The notes under the pieces were generated by a model. The model worked only from the letters and a program-made list of their open reading frames with translations. It made no database searches and had not been told where the DNA came from. Made by a program: the position numbers and the translations under genes. Below, in pieces: positions 54,101-64,000 of a stretch of 64,000 nucleotides of DNA. This DNA is from Iris pallida (lineage: Eukaryota; Streptophyta; Magnoliopsida; Asparagales; Iridaceae): positions 20,668,597 through 20,732,596 of the forward strand of contig JANAVB010003400.1 in the NCBI GenBank assembly GCA_029216955.1, in the 5' to 3' direction. Numbering within the stretch: the stretch's first letter is position 1; each line of letters begins with the position of its first letter.

Positions 54101-56514
54101 CTTGGAATATCGCTTTCATCGAAAGAATATTCCTCTTTTGGTTTCGATGGCTCAACATTAGCTGGTGCAGGTTTGTTTTTGGAAAGGTTTACCACCAATG
54201 TCTCCTTTCCTTTATCTCCTTTTCCACCACCATTATTATTATGACTTGGGCCAGCAGAAGGCTTCTTTCCTTTATCTTCGGAGGTAAACATAATTCCATT
54301 TTCTTGTGCCAATCTGCCATTATCTTCGGCTGAAGCAGCAGCCATAATAAAAGAAGGCCAATCAGTGAATTGAGTGGGCCCAATAAAGACAGCAATGGTG
54401 GGATGCAAGTTCATCTTGCATGTATCAATCAACGCTGCATCTGGCATCCCAGGAGGCAATTTTAGAGTCGCTTGTCGAAATCGATCAATAAATGCTCGAG
54501 CTTCCTCTTTATCTCTTTGTTTAATTGCTATCAAGGAGGACATATTCATGTCCATTCCTACTTCGTAAAAGCGAGACAAAAACATTGCTTTAAATTCTTC
54601 AAATGATGATATGCAGTTATCAGGTAAACTACGATACCAATCATAAGCAATGCCTGTCAGATAACCAATAAAAGCTCTGGTGAGGAGGGCGTCATTTTTT
54701 TCCAAATGAATCGTCATCATTTCAAAATGATTTATGAATTGATTCGGAGAAGTTTTCCCATCAAACAAAACCATGGATGGTGGTTTATATTTGGAAGGAA
54801 AGGGAACGTCATTCCAGTAGGGAGGATATGGCTGTTTAATCCCCAATTTTTGGAGATGAGTTTTATGTTTCATACTCTCTAATTCTGCTTTTAATTCTCT
54901 TACTTCCTGCAATATACCATTGGATTGGAGAGTAACAGGAAGGATTGGAACTCCCATCTGAGGAAGTGGTACACCTTCTGGATGAAGAGGTTCAGGAGAT
55001 GCTGAATCCTGGTTAGCAATGGGTTCAGGATTGTTCAGGGGTGTGTCTACCCCTTGCCCATCCTGGTTTGGTGTGATTACCTGAACTGGAGGTGGAACTG
55101 TATGTTGAGCTATTAGAGTTTGCTGCATGTTTTGCATCATAGCCATCAGCTCCTTCATGGTTTGCTCGACTACAATTAGTCTTTGTTCTGTATTACCGGA
55201 AGATTCTGGTTCCTCACCAGCAACATAAATTTCTGCCTCTTTTGAACTTACGGATGGACTAGTGTAGAGACTAGAGTCCACACTATCAGTTTCAGAATCA
55301 AAATTCTGAGTACCCCCAGCCTCAGAATCTGAAGTGGGCATCATAGTTTGACGATTCCTTGATCGTATATTTTGATAAACACCTTCAAAATTGTCAACGA
55401 TTCTGTTAAATCTCTGTTGACTTGGAGTCTGAGACGAGTTACGTCTCGTTCCTCGTCGTCTAGGTATGTGAGAAGCCATATTAACAGAAGCATATGATAA
55501 CTCAAAATCACGTTCATCATGTTGTTGAGACACATCATAGTTTAATCGGTAAAAAATAGACCGCTTTGTATTAGAGCAACAACATTTTATTACAATTTGA
55601 TGACTCTCGCAGTGATGATCATCATTAGGGAGAGTCATAGGAACATTTCTATCACTACGCTTTTGATTTAACATTTGGCGTAAGTCAACAGTAGGAGAAG
55701 GCAGCATCTTCTTTTTCTGATTTGGTGCAGCAAATCTTTGAGCCCCATGAGTATAAAGTAAGTTGCTGATCTCATTGGCGTAAGTGGCCGGATTTTTCTT
55801 GGCCTGAAGCTGCGTACGCAAGTCAGAAGTTGGCTTTTGTGCACAACGTTTACCATCAACATCACGCGTAATCCTGAGATTAGGAATTCTGCGTGGTGTT
55901 TTGTTTGGAACTTGTGGGTTAAAAACCGAAGTTTTGCCCACAAAACAAAAGGAATTGTCTACGCTGTTTTCAACAGGAGACTGTTTGTTACGCTGTGTGC
56001 GTAGAGATGAGTCTACCTTGCCAAATGCAGGAGACTTTCCCTTACGCGCAAGACGTAAAGTATTGGTGTCTGCCACGTCAATGACGGGAGACGTACCCTT
56101 ACGCGAGACAGGAGTATCTGCCACGTCGAAGACGGGAGATTTTCCATTATGTGCAGGATGAGTTGTCACAGTGTCAACCACGCCAAAGGCGGGAGACTGA
56201 CCTCTGCAAACAGAGTTAGAGCCTGCCATTGGGACTGCCACGCCACTGGCGGGAGTTTCAGCAACAGGAGTGGGAAGAATCTCATCAGACTGTGAAGAAG
56301 GCACGTCAGATTTAGGCATCCAAACCTTTCGTACCTTACGCGACTTCAACACTTTGGAGTGGCGATTGCCACCCCCAGCATGAAGCATCTCTTCATAGGC
56401 AGTCTGGTCGAAAGAAACGACCAGAGTCTTCTTCGTCGAACCGATCGACGCATCGTCGTGTTGAGCAATTACTTTCTCATCAGAGGAGAAAGTCGTCCCC
56501 AGCAGAGTCGCCAT
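51163..56514 (-). CDS. gag: G1 gag-protease polyprotein, 1783 residues
   Basis: The ATG lies inside the primer-binding site. About residues 98-185 hold tandem S-P-V-F-D-V-A-D-T-like repeats. The gag domain (about 570-700) has D-W-Y-R-S-L-P-D-N. A C-I-Y-H...H-P-T-R-A-C zinc-binding-like motif lies near 838, replacing the usual knuckle as in other Tat elements. G-patch-like segments (M-G-Y-D...G-L-G) lie near 1095-1135 and 1723-1763. The aspartic protease has D-T-G-S-S near 1341. Between them lie Lys-rich I-K-V-K-G-R repeats (about 1495-1570). It is uninterrupted over 5.3 kb. Gag would form particles and the protease mature them; the tail up to pol is in a different frame. Confidence 0.9.
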   Translation of the reverse strand: MATLLGTTFSSDEKVIAQHDDASIGSTKKTLVVSFDQTAYEEMLHAGGGNRHSKVLKSRKVRKVWMPKSDVPSSQSDEILPTPVAETPASGVAVPMAGSNSVCRGQSPAFGVVDTVTTHPAHNGKSPVFDVADTPVSRKGTSPVIDVADTNTLRLARKGKSPAFGKVDSSLRTQRNKQSPVENSVDNSFCFVGKTSVFNPQVPNKTPRRIPNLRITRDVDGKRCAQKPTSDLRTQLQAKKNPATYANEISNLLYTHGAQRFAAPNQKKKMLPSPTVDLRQMLNQKRSDRNVPMTLPNDDHHCESHQIVIKCCCSNTKRSIFYRLNYDVSQQHDERDFELSYASVNMASHIPRRRGTRRNSSQTPSQQRFNRIVDNFEGVYQNIRSRNRQTMMPTSDSEAGGTQNFDSETDSVDSSLYTSPSVSSKEAEIYVAGEEPESSGNTEQRLIVVEQTMKELMAMMQNMQQTLIAQHTVPPPVQVITPNQDGQGVDTPLNNPEPIANQDSASPEPLHPEGVPLPQMGVPILPVTLQSNGILQEVRELKAELESMKHKTHLQKLGIKQPYPPYWNDVPFPSKYKPPSMVLFDGKTSPNQFINHFEMMTIHLEKNDALLTRAFIGYLTGIAYDWYRSLPDNCISSFEEFKAMFLSRFYEVGMDMNMSSLIAIKQRDKEEARAFIDRFRQATLKLPPGMPDAALIDTCKMNLHPTIAVFIGPTQFTDWPSFIMAAASAEDNGRLAQENGIMFTSEDKGKKPSAGPSHNNNGGGKGDKGKETLVVNLSKNKPAPANVEPSKPKEEYSFDESDIPSIFECLMKSGKLQLPDPKRPDEVNLTDNPKYCIYHRYINHPTRACYVLKKKIQELINAKVISLTNDDHTVTTNMTSIQFGDFPPQQIPDGVIPIPKATLEIVNLPPARDQVEGLVPLTLKNGEIMWVHPDLIPDLEKESKTSKSKKNKNVFTCNMISHVISEDYDDLDHLWGGIPLEERLRGLNICPPSLAPPVKLKLTHQQQTAMCSVPLYRAQQIFAAYEKAPFGILPPPELKTHVAETQSTSDALLFDEVSPLPESQIVVFDTPNTTEASSGSSIPMHIYSQQSVRLMKLMGYDFQKAEGLNYGKGIRLPLQMQSQKSTTGLGCEIPIQHKKSHKKRPKGKKTTTCNMVVVSPESAEEVLTGTRSGKEYLKDYEETSKEMEDTVEPPNQPTTSQIPINQKPSKLSVNEKGKQRAVRFDVPLKSNQSQGMMKPYKFDILAQLANTPARLSIFELLRLSKDSREALSEALLQADSCLAQLKAPDSTSPSCPQCHSVMETLPNITFTQDDMLLGHNRHDRPLYYTGYIGMTEVDRILIDTGSSISIILQSMLRPLRISTSDLTYTNTTIVGFNAGRSKPLGKTRLKIQIGDLRTIVTCYVINSDVSYNILLGRPWIHENNIVPSTLHQCFKYVDSQGNVRTEFADSEPFKNLEAYFMDARLYKEEYVKEISEIAEDKPSLEDQSSAGSSVPVEDQPLKIKIKGRTQSQTIDDQPLVIKVKGKIQIASEESLKIPVKSQIRTDMSDQPLIIKVKGRTSCPTDPEPLVFNLGKSTPKKDASPSASNVKKSVNDVNTGHVFVQSNEDFLLEYMDVKAFLTSFSEETLYVDHKENSFPPHIDVGPYAQKFLKCEPYLLPVTPSSQACVAYKQQEESYFLIPSTKTYKRQIVFGLARNIPITQTNDLDEKDKGNIRINRYSQQSQKIIQKMGYDLKTMPGLNMGKGRRMPLRGDPFYQKTRCGLGYDVHKVNNEDEEEYSSSTS
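56496..56513 (-). promoter_or_regulatory. Primer-binding site of G1, overlapping gag start codon
   Basis: TGGCGACTCTGCTGGGGA on the minus strand, three bases after the LTR end AAAACA. The preceding A makes ATGG, the gag start. Ogre-type Tat elements are reported to use an Arg tRNA; the tRNA here was not checked. Confidence 0.75.
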
Positions 56515-56516
56515 TT

Positions 56517-57413
56517 TGTTTTACTTAACAAAAAGCCTTTACAACTTCAAGAAAAGAAAACAAGAAAAAGTACAAAAGTACAAATTTGATTCTGGGAATG
56601 TATTGCTATGGAAGTCTGATTCGCAAATGATCACTTTGTTCCTTGGACCACACAACGATGTTGAAGAAGCTTGCTGTCTTGAGGAAGAAGAACAACTGAA
56701 GAACGGAGGCTGTAGAAAGATATCGACGAAGTTGGCACTGATGGCACAAGTCGAATGCTTTCCTGCTCTACTTCACTTTGTTCTTGAGAAGAAGAAGTAA
56801 AAGAGAACACTCAGGAATTATAACAATTCTTTTGATTCTCTCTGTCCCTCTCCTCCCTTTTTATCAAAATTAATGCTGCCATTTATAGGCTGTAAAAAGC
56901 AACCAAAACGGGCCTCTACGCTAGCTGAGAGAGCAACTGCTACCCACGTAGCGGAATTAATCCTTACGCAAGCTGACAAGTGTCCCATTATCCGGCAAAA
57001 TATGAGGTATCACGTCTATGCATCCTCGAAATTTGTGGCATGAGATCCACGTATGCCATCCACGTAAAGTGGCTGAAAACAGCCTTGGGTGTGAAACCCA
57101 AATAAACTTTACAAAATCAATTTGTAGAAATTCCCATGCGTAGAGGACACGTGTAACGTGCGTAAAGCTTACCGCCTTCAACAAAAGCTTAAGCCTCCTC
57201 GATTCTCGTGTATTACATTGTCAGAGAATATAATCAATATAAAACTGTAATCAACATTAATTGCGACATAACAGCTCCTCGAAAGATGTGAGTAATAGCG
57301 TAGAGACACTTGCGTAATGCCTCCTCTGCTCCTTGCGTAAAGTTTGGATCTGACTCAAAAATATCTGCGTAAAGCCTGAACCATCAACTGATTGCGTAAA
57401 GCTTTTATTTGAT
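56517..57413 (-). repeat. 5' LTR of G1, lacking terminal 20 bp
   Basis: Matches 39272-40168 without indels. It breaks off at TTTATTTGAT, 20 bp before the expected outer end, and G2 pol sequence follows. A minus-strand TATA box CTATAAAT lies at 56888-56881, so transcripts probably start near 56850. The ORF at 56516-56800 is a duplicate of that in the other LTR. Confidence 0.92.
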
Positions 57414-60400
57414 GAAGATATACAAGAAGAATTTTCTTCCAGTTCTTCACAATCTTCAGATTCTTAAGAAATCCAGTTCATTGAATCTGATACATCCCAC
57501 ATGTTTAATGATGATAGAGAGGATGAATTTTCTTCTAGTTCTTTACGATCCTTATATTCTGAAGGAAACTATTATGTTGAATCTGAGTGCATCTTTTCAG
57601 TCAACATGGTTCAAACAGATGGTAAATCTGAGCCATTTGAAAATGACCCTTGGGCACAACAAATGGACACTCAATGGGACCTTTGTTTTGAACAACGACA
57701 ACCACCTACAAAGGATGAAATTGTCCAAATTGATGTCGAAGATGAAACTATGTCTAAGCCGATATTCATCAGCAAAAACCTTTCTGAAGATGAAAAAGAA
57801 TAGTTGATAAAGCTGATTAAAGAGTATATTGATATCTTTGCATGAGTTATGAGGATATGTCGGGTCTGGATCCTAAAGTAGCTACTCATAAACTTAATAT
57901 TCTTCCTAATGCCAAACCTATAAAACAACAGCAGCGATATTTTCGACAAGATATGATGGATGCAATTAAAGCCGAAGTCAAAAAGCTGATCACATGTGGC
58001 TTTGTTCGTGAAGAACAACACCCAGACTGGGTTGCCAACATTGTTCTTGTTATGAAGAAGAATGGAAAAGTCCGAGTTTGTATAGATTTTCGAGATCTTA
58101 ATGCAGCTTGTCCAAAAGATAAATTTCTACTTCCGATTATCGATGTCATGATAGATAATACATGTGGTTTTGAATGCATGTCTTTCATGGACAGATTTTC
58201 ATGATACAATCATGTTAAGATGCATCCAGAAGATGAAAAGCATACTGCTTTCCATACACCCCTTGGAGTTTACTGCTATACGGTTATACCGTTCGGTCTG
58301 AAAAATGACGGTGCTACGTATCAACGGGCTATGAGCAATATCTTTCAAGAACATCTACAAAAAATAGTTGAATATTATGTAGATGATATTGCTGTCAAAA
58401 GTCGATCAAAAGATGATCACATTCAATACTTGAAGACAGTATTTGAGTTGATGCGTCGACATCAATTAAAGATGAACCCTACTAAGTCTTTCTTAGGGGT
58501 TTCCAGTGGCAAGTTTTTGGGATTTGTCATTACTTTTCAAGGTATCCATGTTGATCCTGATAAAATTAAAGCAATTCTTGAAATGCATCCTCCACGCAAT
58601 CTAAAAGAACTCCGTGGCTTCCAAGGTCGCATTGCTTATATCAGGAGATTTATATCAAATCTTTCTGGGAGATGTCAACCTTTCTCTCGTCTATTAAATA
58701 AAGGTGTATCATTTGTTTGGGATGATGCATGTCAGAAAGCTTTCAATGAAATCAAGCAATACCTTACAAATTCACCTGTTTTAGTTCCTCCAGTAGTAGA
58801 AAGACCATTTTTGCTATATATTCGACCTTTAGATCATTCTCTTGGTGCTCTTCTCGCACAAAAAGTGATAAGGGTCATGAACAGGTAATTTATTATCTTA
58901 GCCGAATGATGGTGGGAGCTGAACACAGGTATACTCCTGTGGAAAAAGAATGTCTGGCCTTGGTTTTTGCTGTTCAAAAGACACGAAATTATGTGTCAGG
59001 ACAAACTATTCATGTTATATCCAGAATAAATCCTATTCGGGTATTGATGAGAAAATCGAGCATTCTTAACTCCAGGTTAGCCACCTGGGTAATGTTGCTT
59101 ACTCCTTATGATATGGTTTATGTACCTCAAAAATCAGTAAAGGGTCAAACATTAGCTGATTTCTTAGCAGCTCATCCTATACTTGAAACCTCTAAGCTAT
59201 ATGAGGATATTCCAGATGAAGTCGTGGATTGCAACATGACTTTGAGGGAGGACATTTGGCAACTATACTTTGATGAAGCATCGTGGGTTGGACCTAAAGG
59301 CAATATTGTCTCCGGAGTAGGCATCATCTTGGTCTCTCCTGATAAAATGGTCATATACCGTGCTTATTCTCTTAATAAACCAAGTTCTAATACTGTGGCA
59401 GAATATAATGCTCTGCTAATTGGTCTTCAAGTAGCAAAATAATTGGACATTGAGTTCCTGGAAGCTTATGGAGATTCTCAACTGATTGTTAATCAGGTAA
59501 GAGGGATATATGAAGTCAGAAATCCTGACCTCATTCCCTATCATCAAGTGGTAATCGAATTGGTCCTTTTATTCAAAGGATTCTTCATTGAATTCGTACC
59601 ATATTCTCAAAATTTGGAAGCTGATGCTCTTGCTAGTTTAGCTGTAGACTTAGTCGTTCCAATCAGAAGACAAAACACCATTATTTTGTTGGATAGAGAT
59701 CTATTCTGTGTAAAGAATAATTTGCATATCGAACAAAGTTATACTACAGAATCATGTTCTCAGTAAAGGGATTGGAGAACTCCGTTTATTGATTATGCGG
59801 TCTATGGGATTTTACCTGAAGATCCAAAAGAAGTTGCATCAATCAAAAGACGATCATTTCGATTCTACTACGATTCTTTTTTGCATATGTTGTATCGTCA
59901 TTCTTATGACGGACTTTTGCTGCATTGTCTCTCTGAGAGTGAAGCTAAGCAAACACTCTGTGAGGCTCATGATGGTATCTGTGGTGCGCATCAACTAGGT
60001 CCAAAATTACAAGACCGTATTCGGAGGATGGGTTATTATTGACCTTCTATGATAACAGACACCATGGATTATGCCAGACGGTGTAAAGCATGTCAGATTC
60101 ATGTCAATTTTATTCATCAACCATCTGAATTCTTACATCCTACAGCAGCTTCTTGGCCCTTCGAAGCTTGGGTCATGGATATTATTGGTCCAATTAATCC
60201 TTCTTCTGTCAAAGGACATCGGTTTATCTTGGCTATAATCGATTACTTTTCTAAATGGGCGGAAGCGGTTCCCCTTGTTGAAGTTAAAACATCTAATGCG
60301 GTTAGCTTCATTAAACACCATGTCATTTATCATTTTAGGATTCCCCGAAGGATAATCCATGATAATGGACCACAATTTGCCAGTCAGGCGTTTTATCGAT

Positions 60401-61018
60401 TCTGCGATAAGAATCGAATCCAGAATATATGTTCTACGGCTTATAATCCAGCTGCTAATGGTTTGGCCAAAGCTTTCAACAAGACAATTATTAAACTTCT
60501 CAAAAAGTTTGTCTCTTCTAATAAACGTGATTAGAATAAAAAACTTGGGGCTTACCGAACGACAGTCCGAACTCCTACTGGTTTTACACCATTCTTACTG
60601 GTTTACGGATGTGAGGTTGTTCTTCCATTGGAAATCCAGATCCCATCTCTTAGAATAGCCATTGCTAATGAGCTAACTTCAGAGAATAATGATCGCTTAT
60701 GACTCCAAAAACTTGAAGGATCGGACGAGAAGCGTCTTCAAGCGCAACAGCACATTGAGCTATATCAAGCCTGCATATCTCGAGCTTTCAATCGTAAAGT
60801 TAAAGAGAGGTTATTCAAAGTCGGTGAGCTAGTTCTAGCTGTCCAAAGATCGATGGTGATGACTCATAAGAGCAAAGGGAAGTTCTAAGCAAAATGGAAA
60901 GGTCCTTATGTAGCCGAAACAGTATTCTCCAATGGTGCCTATAGGTTGTCTAAACCTAATGGAGATTTGCTCATGATGCCAATTAATGGCAAATTCTTGA
61001 AAAAATATTATGTTTGAA
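57414..61018 (+). pseudogene. G2 pol pseudogene
   Basis: Follows G1 pol in the same order: linker (57501-57803), RT (57842-58204 and 58220-58888, with Y-V-D-D near 58380), RNase H regions (58906-59766; Y-F-D-E-A-S replaces Y-F-D-G-A-S near 59270), integrase zinc region (about 59970-60110) and DDE core (60049-60534). The E site reads G-L-A-K-A-F near 60460, so the catalytic Glu is lost. Stops lie at 57843, 58202, 59440, 59764, 60040 and 60532, among others. It ends at TGA near 61018. Confidence 0.9.
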
Positions 61019-61133
61019 CTTCTTCTTTATTCCCCAGCTACCAATGTTTGGTTAAGCTGATTATTTGTACTCCTAAAAGAGAATTTTGATCTTCTGTCTT
61101 ACCAGCTGATTAAAAAAGATTTATTATTTATCA

Positions 61134-61388
61134 TGTTCTTATGACCTCTGAATAAATATTAGGTCTACTTCTTTTCTTATCTATCATGTCCATATGGCCT
61201 CTGAATATATATTATTATATTTTTCTTTGAGTTGTTACGATCTGTCACGTTCATATTACCTCTGATAGTATTGTACTCTCTAAAAAGAAAACAAGATTCA
61301 TTATTTATCATGTCCATATTACCTGTGGATAGATATAATTTATTGAGTTTAGAAGACTTTTCATGTTCATATTACCTCTGATAAGTAT
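61134..61388 (-). repeat. Five spaced repeats TATCAGAGGTAATATGGAC in G2
   Basis: On the plus strand CATGTYCATATTACCTCTGA-like units lie near 61134, 61186, 61248, 61309 and 61364 (spacing about 52-62 bp), downstream of the antisense gene stop at 61547. They match the G1 repeats. Nothing else is seen in 61019-61546. Confidence 0.7.
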
Positions 61389-61546
61389 TTTCTATCTCAT
61401 ACCTATTATTTAAATTCAAAATAAATGATAGGGTCACAAAACAATGATTTCATTCATTTCTTGTAATATTACAAAAAGGAAAAGACAGAAGAATACAAAA
61501 TTCTTTATTGATGATACAAAAAGAAGAATACAAAATTCTTTATTTT

Positions 61547-64000
61547 CTAAGGTGGTGCAGATATATCTTCAAGAAGTTTCTGCAACTCTGCTAGACGCTT
61601 CTCATGAGAGCTCAGCACAGTTGCAGTAGCTATGGTGCGTCGAGCTTCTGGAGTACAAAGATGGAAGAATTCGGCGAAAGTAGCTATCATTTTATCCTTG
61701 GCATCATCAAGGGTTTTAATGACAGCTTCAACACCAAAAACCTTCTCTTCCAATATTGAACTATGTGTTAGATGTTGGTCTCGAGCCGCAATTATCTGCT
61801 CGCTTTCATCTTTCAACCGAGCCAATTCTGCCTCAACTTCACGAATTCTATCATCTTGCTGATGAATTCTCATGTTTGAAGTCTCATAGGCTGCTTTATG
61901 CATCTCCAGCAGGGGTTTGGTTTCTTTCAGTAAAGCTTTCTCCCTGGCAACTTTGCTGCTATAGTTCTGGAAAGATTCATTGAAAATAGTCTTCCGAGTG
62001 ATGTATTCAGCTGATAAGGCATCATACTCGGTTTGGATGAGACTTTCAAGAGTTTCACTTGACAGCCTTAGATATTCTCTAATAGGTTGTTCAAGTTCTT
62101 CTACCACCTTTTCCAAAGCTGTGGCTCTCTCAGTGTCATTGAACATAGCAATATTTCTGATCGTGAGAGCAATTGCAGCCTTCAAGCTTTCATAATTTAA
62201 GCCTTTTTCAGGGCCATTTTGATCAAGGCTGCCAAGGTTTTATAGAAAGTTTCAGTATAAATCTCAACTGGAAGATTCATTTCGACATTTGAGCTTGGTG
62301 TGGCAGCAATGTCTACCAAGTCCCTCTTCTGAAGGCTAGGAATGGATGTTGATGTTGCCTTGGTAGCAAGTTAAGTTAAAGCCATTATTGATGCTGCTAC
62401 CATGGCTAACTGATCCCCAGCAGCTTCAGAGGCCATATCTTCAGCACTTTTTTGGATCATTACTCCAGCCGTGTTTGGAGTTGAAACTAGTTGAGTTTTA
62501 GTGGCGGTGATTGTTGCGGGAGGAATGGTCATTATACTAACTGATTCAGGTTCAGACACTGTCTTCTCAAGAACTTGTGTCGGGTCAGTAGTAATAACTG
62601 AAGGTGCTCCGACTTTGGTTGATGGGTTGACAATGTCTTCACCACCTTGGCTGACTACAGGCCTTTCGATCTCTGACAGTGCATCAGTCGCAGTTGGTTC
62701 TTCTACAACTGTTTCTTCATCTGCAACTGGCTCTTCTGTAGCTGGTTCCTTGTTTGTAATTGGCTCTTCTTCTGTTGCAACTTGTTCTTTTGCAGCCAGC
62801 TCTTCTTCTCTTTCTTCAGTAGGAGAAAGTAATTCTTGGCCTACTACCTTCTGCTATCTCCATAGATGGAGAGTCTTCTTCTTCTTTTGAAGAATAACTC
62901 TCTTCTTCAGATTCTATGTTTTCTTCATAAATAGCTTTTTGAGAAGGAGGAGGAGGAGCCATAGGCTTTGCTATAACGATGACACCTATAAAAATTAAGC
63001 AAAATAGTTAATATGCAAAATCATAATACATAATTTTGTATAAATTTTGTGTAATTTAGCTTTACCTAGAGCAGGTGCAGGACTCGCCAAGAGATCGTCA
63101 TAATCTTGATCCCAGTCATCATCCCCTAAGTCAACGGCCAGTTCATCCGAGGGGATGGGCTCTGGATTAACAGTATGTGTGGTAACGGTATCCTCAACAG
63201 CTTTCGCCTTTTGTGGCAAAGTCAGATGAAGTGATGAGCTGAGACGTCCGGGAGATAGGAGCCCCATAGCTTCTGTTGATGCTGCTGGTTGAGATATCGA
63301 AGATCCTTCTCCAGGTTGAGCTGAAGAAGATGTAATATTATGAGGGTCCTCGATAGAAGTTTCGCTCTATGGTGTAGCGGCTCTCTGTCGAGAAGGTCCT
63401 TTAATGTTAACCTTCTTCTTCTTCTCTTGGAGAGTAACAGCTACACCTGATTTCCACTTCCGGGTTTTGCTGATAATAATTGGTCCTGCAGCTATTTCCC
63501 CAGCTCCCGTAGGGATCACTTCCAGATACTCATTTGGAACAGCAACATCATCGGGTATGTCCGAAGGTACACTGACTGGTTCTTCGACGTTCCCTTCCTT
63601 GGGCCATCGAAGACTTCCCTTTATATTGTAGCCATGCGTGAAGGAACAAATAGATGCATAAAAGCGAGCATACGAATGAAGTATTCGTAGCTCAGTTGTA
63701 CTTGTAGCAGTTGATACCCAGGATTTAGCACCGGTATATACAGTGCTAAAGTATCTCCATGCCCTTGCACCATCAATTAATTTTCCATAATAATGGAAGC
63801 TGGTGGAGGGATTACCAACGTGAAGTTGGTCATATCCAAACTGACGAGCGAACCGACTTGGTAGATACGGTTCAAACGCACAGTTGTCTTCATTCCTATA
63901 CATCAGATGTGAGGGTCTGATGCACATTAGCCATTTAAAAACTGGCACAGGTAATGAAGTTCTCCTTTCCCCTCTATCTTCAAATTGTACACCGAGACAG
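61547..64000 (-). pseudogene. G2 antisense PMD/coiled-coil gene, partial
   Basis: Minus strand, entering from beyond 64000. 63948-63367 matches the end of the G1 PMD exon (S-R-F-A-R-Q-F-G-Y-D-Q near 63850), then a TAG. The frame continues through an acidic stretch (D-D-D-W-D-Q-D) to a donor at 63065. A predicted 80-bp intron (63065-62986, AG/GTAAAG and TTTTTATAG borders) leads to a Ser/Glu/Val-rich exon broken by frameshifts (about 62845 and 62200). The final open part 62185-61547 is a 212-residue coiled coil aligned along its length with G1 46111-46683. It shares E-L-E-Q-P-I-R-E-Y, A-E-Y and I-R-E-V-E-A patterns. Confidence 0.75.

Larger units (their letters stand above)
39272..57413 (-). 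mobile_element. Tat-lineage Ty3/gypsy element G1, 18.1 kb, young
   Basis: Direct LTRs at 39272-40188 and 56517-57413 differ at four sites over 897 bp by eye (about 0.45%), implying insertion roughly 0.2 million years ago under an assumed 1.3e-8 rate. On the minus strand: 5' LTR, primer site, gag-protease, pol with RT before integrase (gypsy order) and a second, archaeal-type RNase H (Tat lineage, which includes Ogre and Retand). The 7 kb between pol and the 3' LTR holds three plus-strand (antisense) genes. Large size and antisense extra ORFs after pol are known in this lineage. Confidence 0.92.
32786..64000 (+). mobile_element. Tat-lineage Ty3/gypsy element G2, decayed, right end outside window
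   Basis: A plus-strand copy related to G1: LTR (about 32786-33956), gag-protease pseudogene (33959-39271), pol pseudogene (57414-61018), then an antisense PMD/coiled-coil pseudogene (61547-64000). G1 is inserted between gag-protease and pol. Many stops and frameshifts show it is older than G1. The 3' LTR lies beyond 64000. Confidence 0.85.

Overview
The window is repeat-dense plant nuclear DNA, almost certainly from a flowering plant with a large genome. It carries plant-specific transposon lineages: a Ty1/copia Sirevirus, two Ty3/gypsy Tat-lineage elements with dual RNase H and antisense extra genes, an L1-type LINE, a CACTA DNA transposon and a LARD-like element. I find no ordinary host gene, tRNA, rRNA or CRISPR array. 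The species cannot be told from the sequence.

Layout. 1-7010: right part of a non-coding LTR element (LARD-like, LTRs over 4 kb) inserted in repeat family A. 7011-18547: family A (non-coding, LTR-like), split by a nearly intact Sirevirus on the minus strand (7895-17240, 1134-bp LTRs at 99.5% identity, target duplication GAATT). 18548-20470: minisatellite and TG/CA-rich sequence. 20470-21898: family B, a relative of A. 21899-24883: 5'-truncated LINE pseudogene. 24951-29956: end of a CACTA element with decayed minus-strand exons and a ~0.8 kb TA microsatellite in a probable intron. 29957-about 32785: family C, an inverted relative of A and B, inserted in the CACTA coding region. 32786-64000: a decayed Tat element on the plus strand (called G2), split by a young Tat element on the minus strand (G1, 39272-57413, LTRs about 99.6% identical).

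The most interesting content is in G1. Its sense strand carries gag-protease and RT/RNase H/integrase. The 7 kb between pol and the 3' LTR carries three antisense transcription units, each with its own TATA box: a 92-codon ORF, a gene with two predicted introns encoding a plant-mobile-domain (PMD) protein with a long coiled coil, and a 100-codon ORF ending tail to tail with pol. The older copy G2 keeps the PMD/coiled-coil gene, with intron 2 at the same place. A GCGTAAA/TTTACGC-type motif is scattered over LTRs, coding sequence, antisense promoters and intron of both copies. Separately, the Sirevirus has an extra 3' ORF with its own TATA box next to CCGAACTCGG palindromes, as in its LTR promoter.

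All calls come from reading sequence and translations by eye; no database search was run. Family names rest on recognised motifs.
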